From contig JAHEBZ010000003.1 of assembly GCA_024641985.1 (NCBI GenBank), forward strand, positions 62,001 through 126,000: a stretch of 64,000 bases of DNA. The letters run 5' to 3'. Below are positions 37,683-47,272 of the stretch, one piece after another. Position 1 is the stretch's first letter. Each line of letters begins with the position of its first letter. The position numbers and the translations under genes are program-made. Under the pieces are notes generated by a model. That model ran no database searches, was not told the origin of the DNA, and saw only the letters and a program-made list of their open reading frames with translations. Source of the stretch: Rhodoluna sp. GTDB lineage: Bacteria > Actinomycetota > Actinomycetes > Actinomycetales > Microbacteriaceae.

Positions 37683-39365
37683 ATGGCTGAATTCATCTAC
37701 CAGATGATCAAGGCGCGCAAGGCGCACGGCGAAAAGGTAATTCTTGACGACGTAACTTTGGCGTTTTACCCTGGCGCCAAAATTGGTGTGGTTGGGCCTA
37801 ACGGCGCCGGCAAGTCAACCGTGCTAAAAATTATGGCCGGCCTCGACACCCCAAGCAACGGCGAGGCCCGCTTGAGCCCAGACCACACGGTTGGCATTTT
37901 GATGCAAGAGCCGCCACTCGACGAATCGCTTACGGTTCTTGGCAACGTTGAGCTTGCAGTTAAAGACACCAAGGCAATGCTTGATCGTTTCAACGAAATT
38001 TCGGCGCTTATGGCAGAGCCAGATGCCGATTTTGATTCACTTCTAGAAGAGATGGGCACGCTTCAGGAGCGCATCGACCACCTAGACGCCTGGGATCTAG
38101 ACAGCCAACTTGAGCAGGCTATGGATGCCCTTCGATGCCCACCAAGTGACACCCTGGTAACAAACCTCTCTGGTGGAGAGCGCCGCCGCGTGGCACTTTG
38201 CAAGCTGCTTCTAGAAAAACCAGACCTGCTTCTTCTTGACGAACCAACTAACCACCTCGATGCAGAGTCAGTTCTTTGGCTAGAACAACACCTGGCTAAA
38301 TACCCGGGTGCCGTTCTTGCGGTTACTCACGACCGATACTTCCTCGACAATGTGGCCGAGTGGATTCTTGAGCTCGACCGTGGTCGCGCCTACCCATACG
38401 AAGGAAACTACTCGACTTACCTCGAAAAGAAGCGCGAGCGCCTCGAGGTTCAGGGCAAGAAAGACGCCAAGCTTGCTAAGCGTCTATCAGACGAACTCGA
38501 TTGGGTTCGTTCTAGCCCCAAGGCACGTCAAACCAAGTCGAAGGCTCGTTTGGCTAAATATGAAGAGATGGCCGCCGAGGCCGATCGCACCAGAAAGCTC
38601 GACTTCGAAGAGATTCAGATTCCGATGGGCCCGCGTCTTGGCGATATCGTTATCGAAGCGAAGAACTTGCAGAAGGGGTTCGATGGGCGTTCGCTCATCA
38701 ACGGCCTAAGCTTCAGTCTTCCGCGCAACGGAATCGTAGGTGTGATTGGCCCTAACGGTGTCGGAAAGTCGACTCTCTTCAAGACAATTGTTGGGCTCGA
38801 AACCCTTGATGGCGGTGACTTGAAGGTTGGTGAGACCGTCAAGATCTCATATGTCGACCAGTCTCGTGGCGGCATCGACCCGAACAAATCGCTTTGGGAG
38901 GTCGTTTCGGGCGGGCTTGACTATATTCAGGTCGGTAACCAAGAGATGCCTTCGCGTGCATATGTTGCAGCTTTCGGCTTTAAGGGCCCAGACCAGCAAA
39001 AGGCAGCCGGCGTTCTTTCTGGCGGCGAGCGCAACCGCCTAAACCTGGCTCTCACTCTCAAAGAGGGCGGAAACCTGTTACTTCTCGACGAACCAACCAA
39101 CGACCTTGATGTTGAAACCCTCGGCTCGCTCGAGAATGCTCTGCTTGAGTTTCCGGGTTGTGCCGTTGTGATCACTCACGATCGGTGGTTCCTCGACAGA
39201 GTTGCCTCGCACATTCTTGCCTACGAGGGTTCTGATGAAAACCCCGACAAGTGGTATTGGTTCGAGGGTAACTTCGAGGCATACGAAGAAAACAAGATTG
39301 CACGCCTGGGTGCCGATGCCGCAAAGCCTCATCGCTCGACCTATCGCCGCCTAACCCGCGACTAA
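37683..39365 (+). CDS. ettA: Energy-dependent translational throttle protein EttA (ABC-F)
   Basis: 560 residues. This ribosome-bound ABC-F ATPase gates entry into elongation according to ATP level. There are two ABC domains: Walker A GPNGAGKST and GPNGVGKST, signatures LSGGERRRVALCKLL and LSGGERNRLNLALTL, Walker B LLLLDEPTNHLD and LLLLDEPTNDLD. The arm and P-site linker lie between them (rich in Lys and Arg). MAEFIYQMIKARKAHGEKVIL is the EttA N-terminus, which fixes the ATG at 37683; the open frame to 37614 is leader. A weak GA-rich ribosome site is present. The leader holds one arm of a long inverted repeat. Confidence 0.95.
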   Translation: MAEFIYQMIKARKAHGEKVILDDVTLAFYPGAKIGVVGPNGAGKSTVLKIMAGLDTPSNGEARLSPDHTVGILMQEPPLDESLTVLGNVELAVKDTKAMLDRFNEISALMAEPDADFDSLLEEMGTLQERIDHLDAWDLDSQLEQAMDALRCPPSDTLVTNLSGGERRRVALCKLLLEKPDLLLLDEPTNHLDAESVLWLEQHLAKYPGAVLAVTHDRYFLDNVAEWILELDRGRAYPYEGNYSTYLEKKRERLEVQGKKDAKLAKRLSDELDWVRSSPKARQTKSKARLAKYEEMAAEADRTRKLDFEEIQIPMGPRLGDIVIEAKNLQKGFDGRSLINGLSFSLPRNGIVGVIGPNGVGKSTLFKTIVGLETLDGGDLKVGETVKISYVDQSRGGIDPNKSLWEVVSGGLDYIQVGNQEMPSRAYVAAFGFKGPDQQKAAGVLSGGERNRLNLALTLKEGGNLLLLDEPTNDLDVETLGSLENALLEFPGCAVVITHDRWFLDRVASHILAYEGSDENPDKWYWFEGNFEAYEENKIARLGADAAKPHRSTYRRLTRD

Positions 39366-39372
39366 TAATTGA

Positions 39373-39413
39373 GCAAAGCTAAACCCCGATCAATGATCGG
39401 GGTTTAGCTTTGC
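39373..39413. terminator. Perfect 19-bp bidirectional hairpin between ettA and the aminotransferase
   Basis: GCAAAGCTAAACCCCGATC, loop AAT, and its exact reverse complement, placed between two convergent genes. It lacks a long T-tract but the stem is very stable, so it should stop or protect transcripts from both sides. Confidence 0.8.
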
Positions 39414-39432
39414 TTCCATTGGCAACTTCGCT

Positions 39433-40785
39433 CTAGGCAACCAATTCGCGAATCGCTTTCTCAAACACCTCATGGTGCATTCGCACATCTGCCAGCGTGG
39501 TGGTTGGGCACATGAGTGCCATGTTGTGAAAAGGAGTTAGCAGCACGCCTCGGTTAGCAAGATACAGATGCAAAAAGTCTTCCAACTCGGCATCGGCCGA
39601 ATCGAAGGCCTCGGTGCCATTGATTGGGTACGGTTTTGCAAATCGATACTCGGCTCGGGCTCCAAGTTGGTTGATCGACCAGGGTAGGTCGTATTTTTCG
39701 AAGAGTTCATTCACCCCAGCTGTGAACTCGGTGGCTAGGTCAATCATGCGCTCGAAAGCCTCTTCGGTCAGCACATGTTCAAGGGTCGCCCGCATTGCCG
39801 CAACCGAAAGCGGGTTTCCGGCTAGCGTTCCACCAACGCCACCCATATCAACCAGGTCAAGGTCGCTACGCGCCAATACTTTCTCGGCAAAATCTTTGCT
39901 CAAGCCGTAGGTACCCGTAGGGATTCCGCCGGCAATAGCCTTGCCGATCACGAACAAATCTGGGTCGAGGTTGTCGCGCTTTGTCATGCCGCCATACCCG
40001 GCTGAAAAGGTGTGAGTTTCGTCAATAATTAGCAGTGCTTCGTATTTGTGGGTGAGCTCGCGAACCCCTTGCAAATAGCCAGGTTCGGGCAAAACAATGC
40101 CGATGTTGGTGAGTGCAGGCTCCATCAACACAGCCGCAACATCGCCACGCTGCAATTGACGTTCTAGGCCTTCAAGGTCATTAAATTCGGCCACCCGCGA
40201 AGTTTCAGTTACGTCAACCGGCGAACCCACGTTTCCGGGCCTGCTCATGCCTTCGCCATCAGGGCCAACCACAATCAGCGCCTCATCAACCGATCCGTGA
40301 TAGCAGTAGCTGTTGAACAGAATTTTAGGTTTGCCGGTTATGGCGCGCACCAATCGAATCGCCCATCGGTTGGCGTCGGTTGCGGTTAGCGAGAAACTCC
40401 ATTTGGCCATTCCAAAACGTTCGCTCAGGTTGGCTGCAACCCACTCGGCATCTTCGGTGGGCAGCATGGTGGTTAGCCCGCCAAGGGTTTCGATTCTTTG
40501 CTTAATTGCGGCAACAACCACGGGGTTCGAGTGCCCAGCCATTGCTCCGGTATCGCCCAAGGCAAAGTCGATGTATTCGTTTCCATCAATATCCCAAATG
40601 CGATTGCCTTGAGCTCGATCGAAATACACCGGAAAACCGCCGGCTTTTTTGTTCATCCAGGTCATAGGAACTCGGCCAAAAAGGTGGTCGGCTTTATCGT
40701 AGGCAGCCCGAGATTTTGGGTTTCTGGCAGCAAACGTTTCTAATTCACGGCTATTAAGGGTTGCCAAAATTTCGCGATTAATCAT
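39433..40785 (-). CDS. Class III aminotransferase (GSA-aminomutase-like)
   Basis: 450 residues. VYFDRAQGNRIWDIDGNEYIDFALGD and GAMAGHSNPVVVAAIKQRIE are typical of the glutamate-1-semialdehyde aminotransferase-like group. LIIDETHTFSAGYGG holds the cofactor Asp, and FVIGKAIAGGIPTGTYG the PLP Lys. It differs from true HemL around the gating region and is probably an amino donor:keto-acid/aldehyde transaminase of unknown substrate. The ATG at 40785 lies 4 nt after the tesB stop and has no Shine-Dalgarno, so it depends on coupling. Confidence 0.85.
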   Translation of the reverse strand: MINREILATLNSRELETFAARNPKSRAAYDKADHLFGRVPMTWMNKKAGGFPVYFDRAQGNRIWDIDGNEYIDFALGDTGAMAGHSNPVVVAAIKQRIETLGGLTTMLPTEDAEWVAANLSERFGMAKWSFSLTATDANRWAIRLVRAITGKPKILFNSYCYHGSVDEALIVVGPDGEGMSRPGNVGSPVDVTETSRVAEFNDLEGLERQLQRGDVAAVLMEPALTNIGIVLPEPGYLQGVRELTHKYEALLIIDETHTFSAGYGGMTKRDNLDPDLFVIGKAIAGGIPTGTYGLSKDFAEKVLARSDLDLVDMGGVGGTLAGNPLSVAAMRATLEHVLTEEAFERMIDLATEFTAGVNELFEKYDLPWSINQLGARAEYRFAKPYPINGTEAFDSADAELEDFLHLYLANRGVLLTPFHNMALMCPTTTLADVRMHHEVFEKAIRELVA

Positions 40786-40789
40786 GAGG

Positions 40790-41680
40790 TTAGTTTGCCA
40801 GTTCTGGAACCCGAACCATGCCCTCTTGAGCAACAGTTGCTAGAAGCCTGCCATCTTGGCTGAAGATTTTGCCCAACGCTAAACCGCGTCCACCGCTGGC
40901 GCTCGGTGATTCTTGAACATAAAGCATCCATTCGTCTACTTTTGGTTCGCGGTGAAACCACATCGCATGGTCAAGGCTTGCCGATTTTAAGCCCGGATGT
41001 GACCAGGCAATCGAGTGCCTGCGATAGATGCTTTCGAGAATTGAATAGTCGCTTGCGTAGGCGAGTGCTGCCATGTGTAGTTCAGAATCGGCGGGCATTT
41101 CGCCGAGCGATTTAATCCAAACTGCCTGGTGAGCCACTGGTTCGCCTTCAACCGAAAAATAAATCGGCGAATCGACGTGCCGCATGTCGAAAGGCCTGGC
41201 TTTTGCCCAATACTGCGCAACTGGATGCGGGTTATCGCCGATAAGTTCGGCTGCGCTTGGCAACGTTTCAGGGTCGGGAATGTTGGCTGGAAGACCATCT
41301 TGATGATCTAGGCCCGCGTCTAACTCTTGAAAAGAGGCAATCATCGAAAATATTGGTTCGCCTTTTTGATATGCCTGCACGCGTCGAGTGCTAAATGATC
41401 GCCCATCTCGCAATCGGTCAACTGAGAAGGTTATTGGCAATTCAATGTCGCCCGGCCTCAAAAAATAGCCATGCAAAGAGTGAACTGGCCTGCCGGCTAC
41501 GGTGCGGTTTGCTGCCACAAGGCTTTGGGCAAGCACTTGTCCACCAAAAACTCTTCCGTGAGGCATCCACTGAGATGGTCCTGTGAAGATGTCTTCGCGG
41601 GTGCGAGCCCCGGCGGCATCGGTGAGGTTTAGGGCCTCAAGCATCTCGGCTAAAGGGTCAGCTGGTATCGGAACGTTCAC
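40790..41680 (-). CDS. tesB: Acyl-CoA thioesterase II (TesB)
   Basis: 296 residues with a double hot-dog fold. It hydrolyses medium- and long-chain acyl-CoAs. FTGPSQWMPHGRVFGGQVLAQSL, VHSLHGYFLRPGD, RVQAYQKGEPIFSMIASFQ and KSASLDHAMWFHREPKVDEWMLY are TesB hallmarks; the last holds the active-site Asp. The start is a GTG. The class III aminotransferase follows after 4 nt. The hypothetical gene at 41736 is divergent. Confidence 0.93.
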   Translation of the reverse strand: MNVPIPADPLAEMLEALNLTDAAGARTREDIFTGPSQWMPHGRVFGGQVLAQSLVAANRTVAGRPVHSLHGYFLRPGDIELPITFSVDRLRDGRSFSTRRVQAYQKGEPIFSMIASFQELDAGLDHQDGLPANIPDPETLPSAAELIGDNPHPVAQYWAKARPFDMRHVDSPIYFSVEGEPVAHQAVWIKSLGEMPADSELHMAALAYASDYSILESIYRRHSIAWSHPGLKSASLDHAMWFHREPKVDEWMLYVQESPSASGGRGLALGKIFSQDGRLLATVAQEGMVRVPELAN

Positions 41681-41735
41681 TTTGGCTCGTTTCTATGGGC
41701 ATCTTCGCCCAACACAGGCTAGTTTAGACAGAGTC

Positions 41736-42413
41736 ATGAATAACCCGATTTATCTCGCCGACCAACAGACCGCGGCTGACCTTCAATCCTTCCTTAGTCG
41801 AGCCAAGCGCCTCGATCAAGAAGGCCTAGTTCGCCTGCGTGCTTATGGCCGGGTTTTGGCTGCCTACGTTGCCCCAATATTTTCTGGAAACTTGATGGAC
41901 CAAGGGCCGACAATTCTTGGGCTGCGAACTTGCGAACTCGGCCGAGACTGCGAAGTTGACGCGGTTGTGCCGATTGCCGCTGTGGTTGAACGACTGGCCA
42001 AAATTGTTTCTGAAGGCATCAATGCGCCAGAGGGTTTGAAAATAGTTCTTCCAGATTCGTCTCGAGCGCCATGGATAGGTATTTCGCCCCCGCGTCAGGG
42101 TTGGCAATCGATCGGCACAATCAATGAAACCCGACTTACACAGATTGCCCGCGACGGAATTTCTGAGGTGGCAGGTACCTTGCCCGAAGCTGTGGGTGGG
42201 CCTATCGCGGCGCGAATCCGTGGCGAAATTTGGGGCAGAGGAATCGATCTTGAATTGCGGGTTCCAACTGGCGCAGCATTCGTTGCCGCAGGCCTTGGTT
42301 TTCTTACCGAAAATGAAGAAGTTGGCGTTTATCAGTCTGAGGGTTGGGTTCGCCTTAGCAGCGAGCACGGGCACGTGCTGGCCAAGGCCTCGACAAAATT
42401 CGCTTCGATTTAA
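41736..42413 (+). CDS. Conserved-looking protein of unknown function
   Basis: 225 residues. I do not recognise it. There is no signal peptide or TM segment. It begins with an alpha-helical stretch (TAADLQSFLSRAKRLDQEGLVRLRAYGRVLAAYV), then mixed sequence with SSRAPWIGISPPRQGW and a C-terminal part with GEIWGRGIDLELRVPTGAAFVAAGLGFL. Codon use is like the neighbours and it ends exactly at the convergent globin stop, so it is a real gene. TAGTTT lies 10 nt before the ATG. It is probably an actinobacterial core hypothetical. Confidence 0.75.
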   Translation: MNNPIYLADQQTAADLQSFLSRAKRLDQEGLVRLRAYGRVLAAYVAPIFSGNLMDQGPTILGLRTCELGRDCEVDAVVPIAAVVERLAKIVSEGINAPEGLKIVLPDSSRAPWIGISPPRQGWQSIGTINETRLTQIARDGISEVAGTLPEAVGGPIAARIRGEIWGRGIDLELRVPTGAAFVAAGLGFLTENEEVGVYQSEGWVRLSSEHGHVLAKASTKFASI

Positions 42414-42859
42414 TCTTCGAAAGTGTTAAGCATGGCTGTGGCAGCGCGGTCAAGATAGGCCCACATTTCGGCCTCGCGCAGCGGTGGCAAATTAAGCGAC
42501 TCAACTGCCACTCGCATGTGCAGCAACCAGCGTTCACGTGCCTGCGGGTTGATTTTGTATGGCGCGTGGCGCATGCGCAAACGCGGGTGTCCACGCTGCT
42601 CTTGATAGGTTGTTGGGCCGCCCCAATATTGCTCTAGAAAGAGCTGCAGTCGTTCGGCTGCTGGGCCTAGGTCTTCTTCGGGATACATTGGCTTCAAAAT
42701 TTCATCGCCGGCAACGCCCTCATAAAACTTTGCAGCCAGCGCCTTGAAGACATCCGAACCGCCTACCTGTTCATAAAAATTGCCGCCAACGCGTTCGCCA
42801 TCCAAACCCTTGATGCGAACCGGCTCCACGCGGCCGGCGTCTTCGAACCCGTTGCTCAA
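42410..42859 (-). CDS. glbO: Group II truncated hemoglobin (GlbO-type)
   Basis: 149 residues. This 2-on-2 heme protein is linked to O2/NO/peroxide handling. FYEQVGGSDVFKALAAKFYEGVAGD holds the B10 Tyr, RLQLFLEQYWGGPTTY and RGHPRLRMRHAPYKI lead to the proximal His on the F helix, and RERWLLHMRVAVESL has the Trp at G8 typical of group II. The start is a TTG overlapping the mscS stop (TTGA). It is the third gene of pepN-mscS-glbO. About 20 residues precede the globin core. Confidence 0.92.
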   Translation of the reverse strand: MSNGFEDAGRVEPVRIKGLDGERVGGNFYEQVGGSDVFKALAAKFYEGVAGDEILKPMYPEEDLGPAAERLQLFLEQYWGGPTTYQEQRGHPRLRMRHAPYKINPQARERWLLHMRVAVESLNLPPLREAEMWAYLDRAATAMLNTFED

Positions 42860-43758
42860 GATTTTGCCTGGCTGGTATTGACATCTACAAAAATCGATTG
42901 CCTATTGCTTGCAAGCTCAATTTTTGATTCATCGAGAGAGTTCTTTATCGCCAATCTCAGCGCCCTGGCAATTTCGTCGGCGTGCGCTGGTCGCACTTGC
43001 TGCACCATTCGAACAACAAGCTGGTCGCCGCTTAGAGCCTCGATTCCCCAAACCTCGGGTTGCCCAATGATCATGCTTGCAAATTCATCGCGTTTGGCTA
43101 AGGCAGTTGCGGCGCTGGCAATGGTTGATTGCGCAGCCGCGACATCGGTTTGATAAGGCAATGCGATGTCAAGAACTACACGTGACCAGCCTTGCGACTG
43201 GTTGCCAACTCGGTTCACTTCGCCGTTGCGCACATACCAAAGGGTGCCCGAAGCGTCTCGAACCTGAGTAACCCTTAGACCAACGGTCTCTACGACACCG
43301 CTTGCCTGGCCAAGGTCGACCGAGTCACCCACGCCGTATTGGTCTTCAAACACTATGAAGAGGCCCGAAATTAGGTCTTTTACAAGGCTTTGAGCTCCAA
43401 AACCAATAGCCGCACCAAGAATTCCGGCACCGGCAATTAGCGCTCCGATGGCTACGCCTAATTCGCTAAGCACCATGCTGACAGCAACTATAGATAGGCC
43501 CCAGGTTATGAAATTGCTAAGCACCGAACCCATTGTTCGAGCGCGTTGCACTACGCGTTCTTTAGCAAGAGGAGAGGCGTCGGCAGCCATGGCGGCCGCT
43601 CGGCCAACCTTCGTTTTAGCGCCCGAAACAATGCCCTTAACAACTCGCTTTACCGACAAAAGCAATAGCGATCGCAGCACAATCGTTGCGCCAATAACCA
43701 GCAAAATTCGAATCAGGGTTTGCCAAGTGTCCCAAATATCGATCAACCAAGCCGGCAT
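42856..43758 (-). CDS. MscS-family mechanosensitive channel
   Basis: 300 residues. Three TM helices (LIRILLVIGATIVLRSLLLLSV, FITWGLSIVAVSMVLSELG, GALIAGAGILGAAIGFGAQSLVKDLISGLFIVFE) end in the Gly/Ala-rich pore helix TM3. A beta domain follows (YGVGDSVDLGQASGVVETVGLRVTQVRD). It releases solutes under hypo-osmotic shock. Its start overlaps the pepN stop by 1 nt (TAATG). Confidence 0.92.
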   Translation of the reverse strand: MPAWLIDIWDTWQTLIRILLVIGATIVLRSLLLLSVKRVVKGIVSGAKTKVGRAAAMAADASPLAKERVVQRARTMGSVLSNFITWGLSIVAVSMVLSELGVAIGALIAGAGILGAAIGFGAQSLVKDLISGLFIVFEDQYGVGDSVDLGQASGVVETVGLRVTQVRDASGTLWYVRNGEVNRVGNQSQGWSRVVLDIALPYQTDVAAAQSTIASAATALAKRDEFASMIIGQPEVWGIEALSGDQLVVRMVQQVRPAHADEIARALRLAIKNSLDESKIELASNRQSIFVDVNTSQAKS

Positions 43759-46304
43759 TAGATGTCAGCCTTTTGTGCCTTTAGTGCGCGGTCTACTCCG
43801 TCTAGGTTTTCAAGCATTATGCGCTGCAGTGCTGGCTTTGCGGCAACTTGGGCGCTGTTGGCAAAAGCTCTGGTTCGCTGCGCCAAGGGTTCATTGGCTA
43901 GATAGAACGGAAACGCTCCGCGCAAAATGTATTCGGCAATCTTGAAGGTTCGGGTGTTCCACACGTCTAAGGCGGCCTCAAAGTACCAATCAACCATCGG
44001 CGCAAGCAAACTTACATCGTGCGCCCGAATCAGACCCTGAGAGCCAAAATTGATGTCGGTGTTAGAGAGGTTTTGATCATTTAGCACCAGATCCCAACCT
44101 GCCTTTTTGCCTTCGACAGTAGCAATCGAAGTTCTGGCCATAATGGCCTGCTTTGCTCCGTTTGCTGTGTTGTCGTTGGCGGCTTCGGCGTCGATTTGTT
44201 CGGCGCCCATTAGCCCGGCCATTACCAAACCATTGATTAGATCCCAGCGCATGTCTTGGTCTAGAGCTAAGCCATCTAAAACCTCTGAGCCGTTAAAAAT
44301 CGATTCGAGTTTGCTGGCGCTGACTTCATCGTTGGCAAAGAATGTGGCGAAACGAACGAACAAAAGCTGATTGTCTGAGCCAGGCTTTGCTGTTTCAGCC
44401 AGATTCAATAGAGTTTTGGCGATGTGAGCCCAGTGTTCGGCCCTCGAATCTTCGCGCGTATAAATTTTCGCAGTGGTCACCAATTGGCGAAGCAGAGTGA
44501 TCAACATGGTGCCTTGATCTTCGTTTTCAACATTGGCTAGAACTAGTTTGATGAAATCGCTTGCCGATGCCTCTCCGTCACGGGTGGCATCCCAGGCAGA
44601 ACCCCAAACTTGAGCTCTAGCCAGTGGGTCGGTCAGTTTGCCAAGGTTTGCCAGAGCAAATTTCCACGAATCGGCATCCAATCGAACTTTTGCATAGGTT
44701 AGATCGTCGTCGTTGAGCAGAATCAACGCCGGTCGAACGAGTCCAAGTAATTCAGGCACCTCGGTGCGAACGCCATCCACATCGAGTTCGAGTTGATGGG
44801 TGCGAACCAATTGCTCGCCAACCATGTTGTAAAAACCGATGGCCATGCGGTGTGGGCGAATGGTTGGGTAGTGCGGGTGGGCACTCTGGTCAATTGCAAA
44901 TGCGGTGATGGTTCCGTCAACGCTGGTTACATCGGCCCTCAGCGTGTTCACGCCTGCGGTTTCTAGCCAAGCTTTGCTCCAAGCGGTTAGGTCTCGACCG
45001 CTAGTGGCTTCAAGCTCAACCAGCAGATCGTTTAGAACCGTGTTCTCGAATGCGTGTTTTTTGAAATAAACCGAAACACCATCTTCAAATGCGGCGCGGC
45101 CAACGGTTGCACCAAGCTGCTTTAGTACCGAAGCGCCCTTTGCGTAGGTTATGCCGTCAAAATTAACCTGCACATCTTCGAGGTCTCGAATTTCGGCCAC
45201 AATCGGGTGGGTCGATGGCAGTTGGTCCTGCGTGTATGCCCAGGCTTTTTCGCTGAAAGCGAATGTTGTCCATGAGTCAACCCATTCGGTGGCCTCGGCA
45301 ACGGCAAGGTGCGAGGTGTATTCGGCAAACGACTCATTTAGCCAAAGGTCATTCCACCAGCGCATCGTGACCAGGTCGCCAAACCACATGTGAGCTAGTT
45401 CGTGCAGCACTGTCACAACGCGGCGCTCTTTTAGAGCCTCGGCAACTGCGCCTCTAAAGACATATGTTTCCGTGAAGGTGACCGCGCCAGCGTTTTCCAT
45501 GGCACCCGCGTTAAAGTCAGGCACAAAGAGTTGGTCATACTTTGCAAACGGATATGGGTAGTTGAAGGTCTTTTCGAAGAACTCAAAGCCCTGGCGAGTC
45601 TTCTCAAACATGTAGTCGGCTTCAAGGAACGGCTCTAGCGAAGCGCGGCAAAAAACGCCAAGCGCAATCTCGCGGCCATCAGCCGAAGTTAGGCTCGAAT
45701 GCCTAGAAACATATGGGCCAGCAATTAGCGCTGTGATGTATGAAGAGATTCGTGGAGTCGGTTCGAAGTTCCATCTGGCCTTTTTATCGCCCAATTCAAT
45801 CTGGTCAGGGCTTGGCTGGTTCGAAACAACCTTCCAGTGGTTAGGTGCCGTGATCTGAAACTCGAAGGTTGCCTTTAGGTCGGGCTGCTCAAACACGGCA
45901 AACATGCGTCGAGCGTCTGGAACCTCGAACTGGGTGTAAAGGTAAACCTCGTTATCAACCGGGTCTACGAAGCGGTGCAAACCCTCGCCGGTGTTCATAT
46001 AAAGCGCATCCGCCTCAATGATGAGCTCGTTACTCGATGCCAGATTTGCGAGTTCAATGCGAACTCCATCCGAAACCTGCTGTGGGTTTAGCTCTTCGCC
46101 GTTCAGGCAAACTCGGTGCACTTTGGCCGTTATCGCATCAATAAATGTTGATGAGCCGGGCTGGCTTGAAGCAAATTTTACGGTGGTGTTCGAGGCAAAG
46201 GTTTTGTCACCCGAAGTTAGGTCAAGATCAACCTTGTAGCTTTCTACGCGGATGTGTTCGGCGCGCTCTGCGGCTTCGATGCGGGTTAGGTTTTCTCCAG
46301 GCAA
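43758..46304 (-). CDS. pepN: Aminopeptidase N (M1 family)
   Basis: 848 residues. This zinc exopeptidase removes N-terminal residues. GAMENAGAVTFTETYVF is the GxMEN substrate motif. VLHELAHMWFGDLVTMRWWNDLWLNESFAEY gives HExxH plus the third ligand Glu. The C-terminal ERAP1-like helical domain covers about 530-848. The N-terminus MPGENLTRIEAAERA matches actinobacterial PepN, so the TTG at 46304 is the start, with TGGAG 5 nt upstream. TAGGCT at 46338-46343 on the minus strand is its likely -10. Confidence 0.95.
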   Translation of the reverse strand: MPGENLTRIEAAERAEHIRVESYKVDLDLTSGDKTFASNTTVKFASSQPGSSTFIDAITAKVHRVCLNGEELNPQQVSDGVRIELANLASSNELIIEADALYMNTGEGLHRFVDPVDNEVYLYTQFEVPDARRMFAVFEQPDLKATFEFQITAPNHWKVVSNQPSPDQIELGDKKARWNFEPTPRISSYITALIAGPYVSRHSSLTSADGREIALGVFCRASLEPFLEADYMFEKTRQGFEFFEKTFNYPYPFAKYDQLFVPDFNAGAMENAGAVTFTETYVFRGAVAEALKERRVVTVLHELAHMWFGDLVTMRWWNDLWLNESFAEYTSHLAVAEATEWVDSWTTFAFSEKAWAYTQDQLPSTHPIVAEIRDLEDVQVNFDGITYAKGASVLKQLGATVGRAAFEDGVSVYFKKHAFENTVLNDLLVELEATSGRDLTAWSKAWLETAGVNTLRADVTSVDGTITAFAIDQSAHPHYPTIRPHRMAIGFYNMVGEQLVRTHQLELDVDGVRTEVPELLGLVRPALILLNDDDLTYAKVRLDADSWKFALANLGKLTDPLARAQVWGSAWDATRDGEASASDFIKLVLANVENEDQGTMLITLLRQLVTTAKIYTREDSRAEHWAHIAKTLLNLAETAKPGSDNQLLFVRFATFFANDEVSASKLESIFNGSEVLDGLALDQDMRWDLINGLVMAGLMGAEQIDAEAANDNTANGAKQAIMARTSIATVEGKKAGWDLVLNDQNLSNTDINFGSQGLIRAHDVSLLAPMVDWYFEAALDVWNTRTFKIAEYILRGAFPFYLANEPLAQRTRAFANSAQVAAKPALQRIMLENLDGVDRALKAQKADI

Positions 46305-46361
46305 AATGACTCCAATGTCGTTTCGGTTTTCGCAACAAGCCTAAACCCGATTTTCGTCTGG

Positions 46362-46367
46362 GATAAT
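46362..46367 (+). promoter_or_regulatory. -10 box (GATAAT) of the membrane protein-rpiB-nei unit
   Basis: GATAAT ends 7 nt before the ATG at 46375, with no Shine-Dalgarno; leaderless type. It is divergent from the pepN promoter, whose TAGGCT lies about 20 nt away. Confidence 0.45.
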
Positions 46368-46374
46368 CGAACGC

Positions 46375-46791
46375 ATGAGACTAAAACCTGGCGTACTAAC
46401 CGAAGCCTCCGCAGTGTTCTCATTTGCCTGGATGTTTATTTTGATAAGTTTTCTGGTCATCTCTGGCGACATCGGTAAGGCGATTACGGCAGCCACGGCT
46501 TCGTTGCTGTTCTTGGTTCCCTGCTACATGCTTTGGGGTTTGCTTGGCCTGGCTGTTCGCAAGCGATCTCGCAATGTGAAGTTCTTTATGAACGTCTCCA
46601 TCAGCTCGTTCATCGTGCTGGGTGGGGCAGCTGCCATGAAGCTCATAACCGACTCGTTTGATGGCCCTCGAATTCAGGCAGAAACAGCGCTTAGCTACAT
46701 CAGTGCAGTTGCCGCAATAACCTACCTGTCGGTTGTTGCTGCCTCGGCTTTCACCTACTTCTGGCTTACCAAAACTAAAAAGGGAATCTAA
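46375..46791 (+). CDS. Small membrane protein of unknown function
   Basis: 138 residues with four TM helices (FAWMFILISFLVISGDIG, AATASLLFLVPCYMLWGLLGLAV, FFMNVSISSFIVLGGAAAM, ISAVAAITYLSVVAASAFTYFWL). There is a basic loop after TM2 (RKRSRNVK) and a lysine-rich C-terminus (TKTKKGI). I do not recognise a family. It is first in a unit with rpiB, whose ATG overlaps its stop (TAATG). Confidence 0.75.
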   Translation: MRLKPGVLTEASAVFSFAWMFILISFLVISGDIGKAITAATASLLFLVPCYMLWGLLGLAVRKRSRNVKFFMNVSISSFIVLGGAAAMKLITDSFDGPRIQAETALSYISAVAAITYLSVVAASAFTYFWLTKTKKGI

Positions 46792-47264
46792 TGCGCATTC
46801 ACATCGCCACCGACCATGCCGGGCTAGACCTAAGCCACTTTTTAATTCGTGAACTAACTAAGTCTGGTCACGAAGTCTTTGATCACGGGCCGGCCTCTTA
46901 TGACCCCTTGGATGACTATCCAAGTTTCTGCATCAACGCGGGCTTGGCCGTGGTTGCAGATCAGCGCGTAGGTGTTGAGGCACTGGGCATTGTGCTGGGT
47001 GGTTCAGGAAACGGTGAGCAGATTGCGGCAAACAAGGTAGAAGGTATTCGTGCGGCTTTGGCTTGGAACGAATCTACGGCCAAGTTGGCACGTGACCACA
47101 ACGATGCAAACGTAATTGCCATCGGCGCGCGTCAGCACACCCAAGATGAAGTGCTGCACCTAATTGAGTTGTTCATTGCCGAGCCCTTCAGCCACGATGA
47201 AAGACACGTGCGACGCATCGGAAAAATTGCAACCTATGAACAAACCGGCGAAATAATCGCCTAA
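46791..47264 (+). CDS. rpiB: Ribose-5-phosphate isomerase B
   Basis: 157 residues. It interconverts ribose 5-phosphate and ribulose 5-phosphate. MRIHIATDHAGLDLSHFLI and LGIVLGGSGNGEQIAANKVEGIRAALAW match the mycobacterial-type RpiB that uses Glu as the base. ARDHNDANVIAIGARQHT is also conserved. It is cotranslated with the upstream membrane protein. nei begins 8 nt downstream. Confidence 0.95.
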   Translation: MRIHIATDHAGLDLSHFLIRELTKSGHEVFDHGPASYDPLDDYPSFCINAGLAVVADQRVGVEALGIVLGGSGNGEQIAANKVEGIRAALAWNESTAKLARDHNDANVIAIGARQHTQDEVLHLIELFIAEPFSHDERHVRRIGKIATYEQTGEIIA

Positions 47265-47272
47265 CCGCACTT

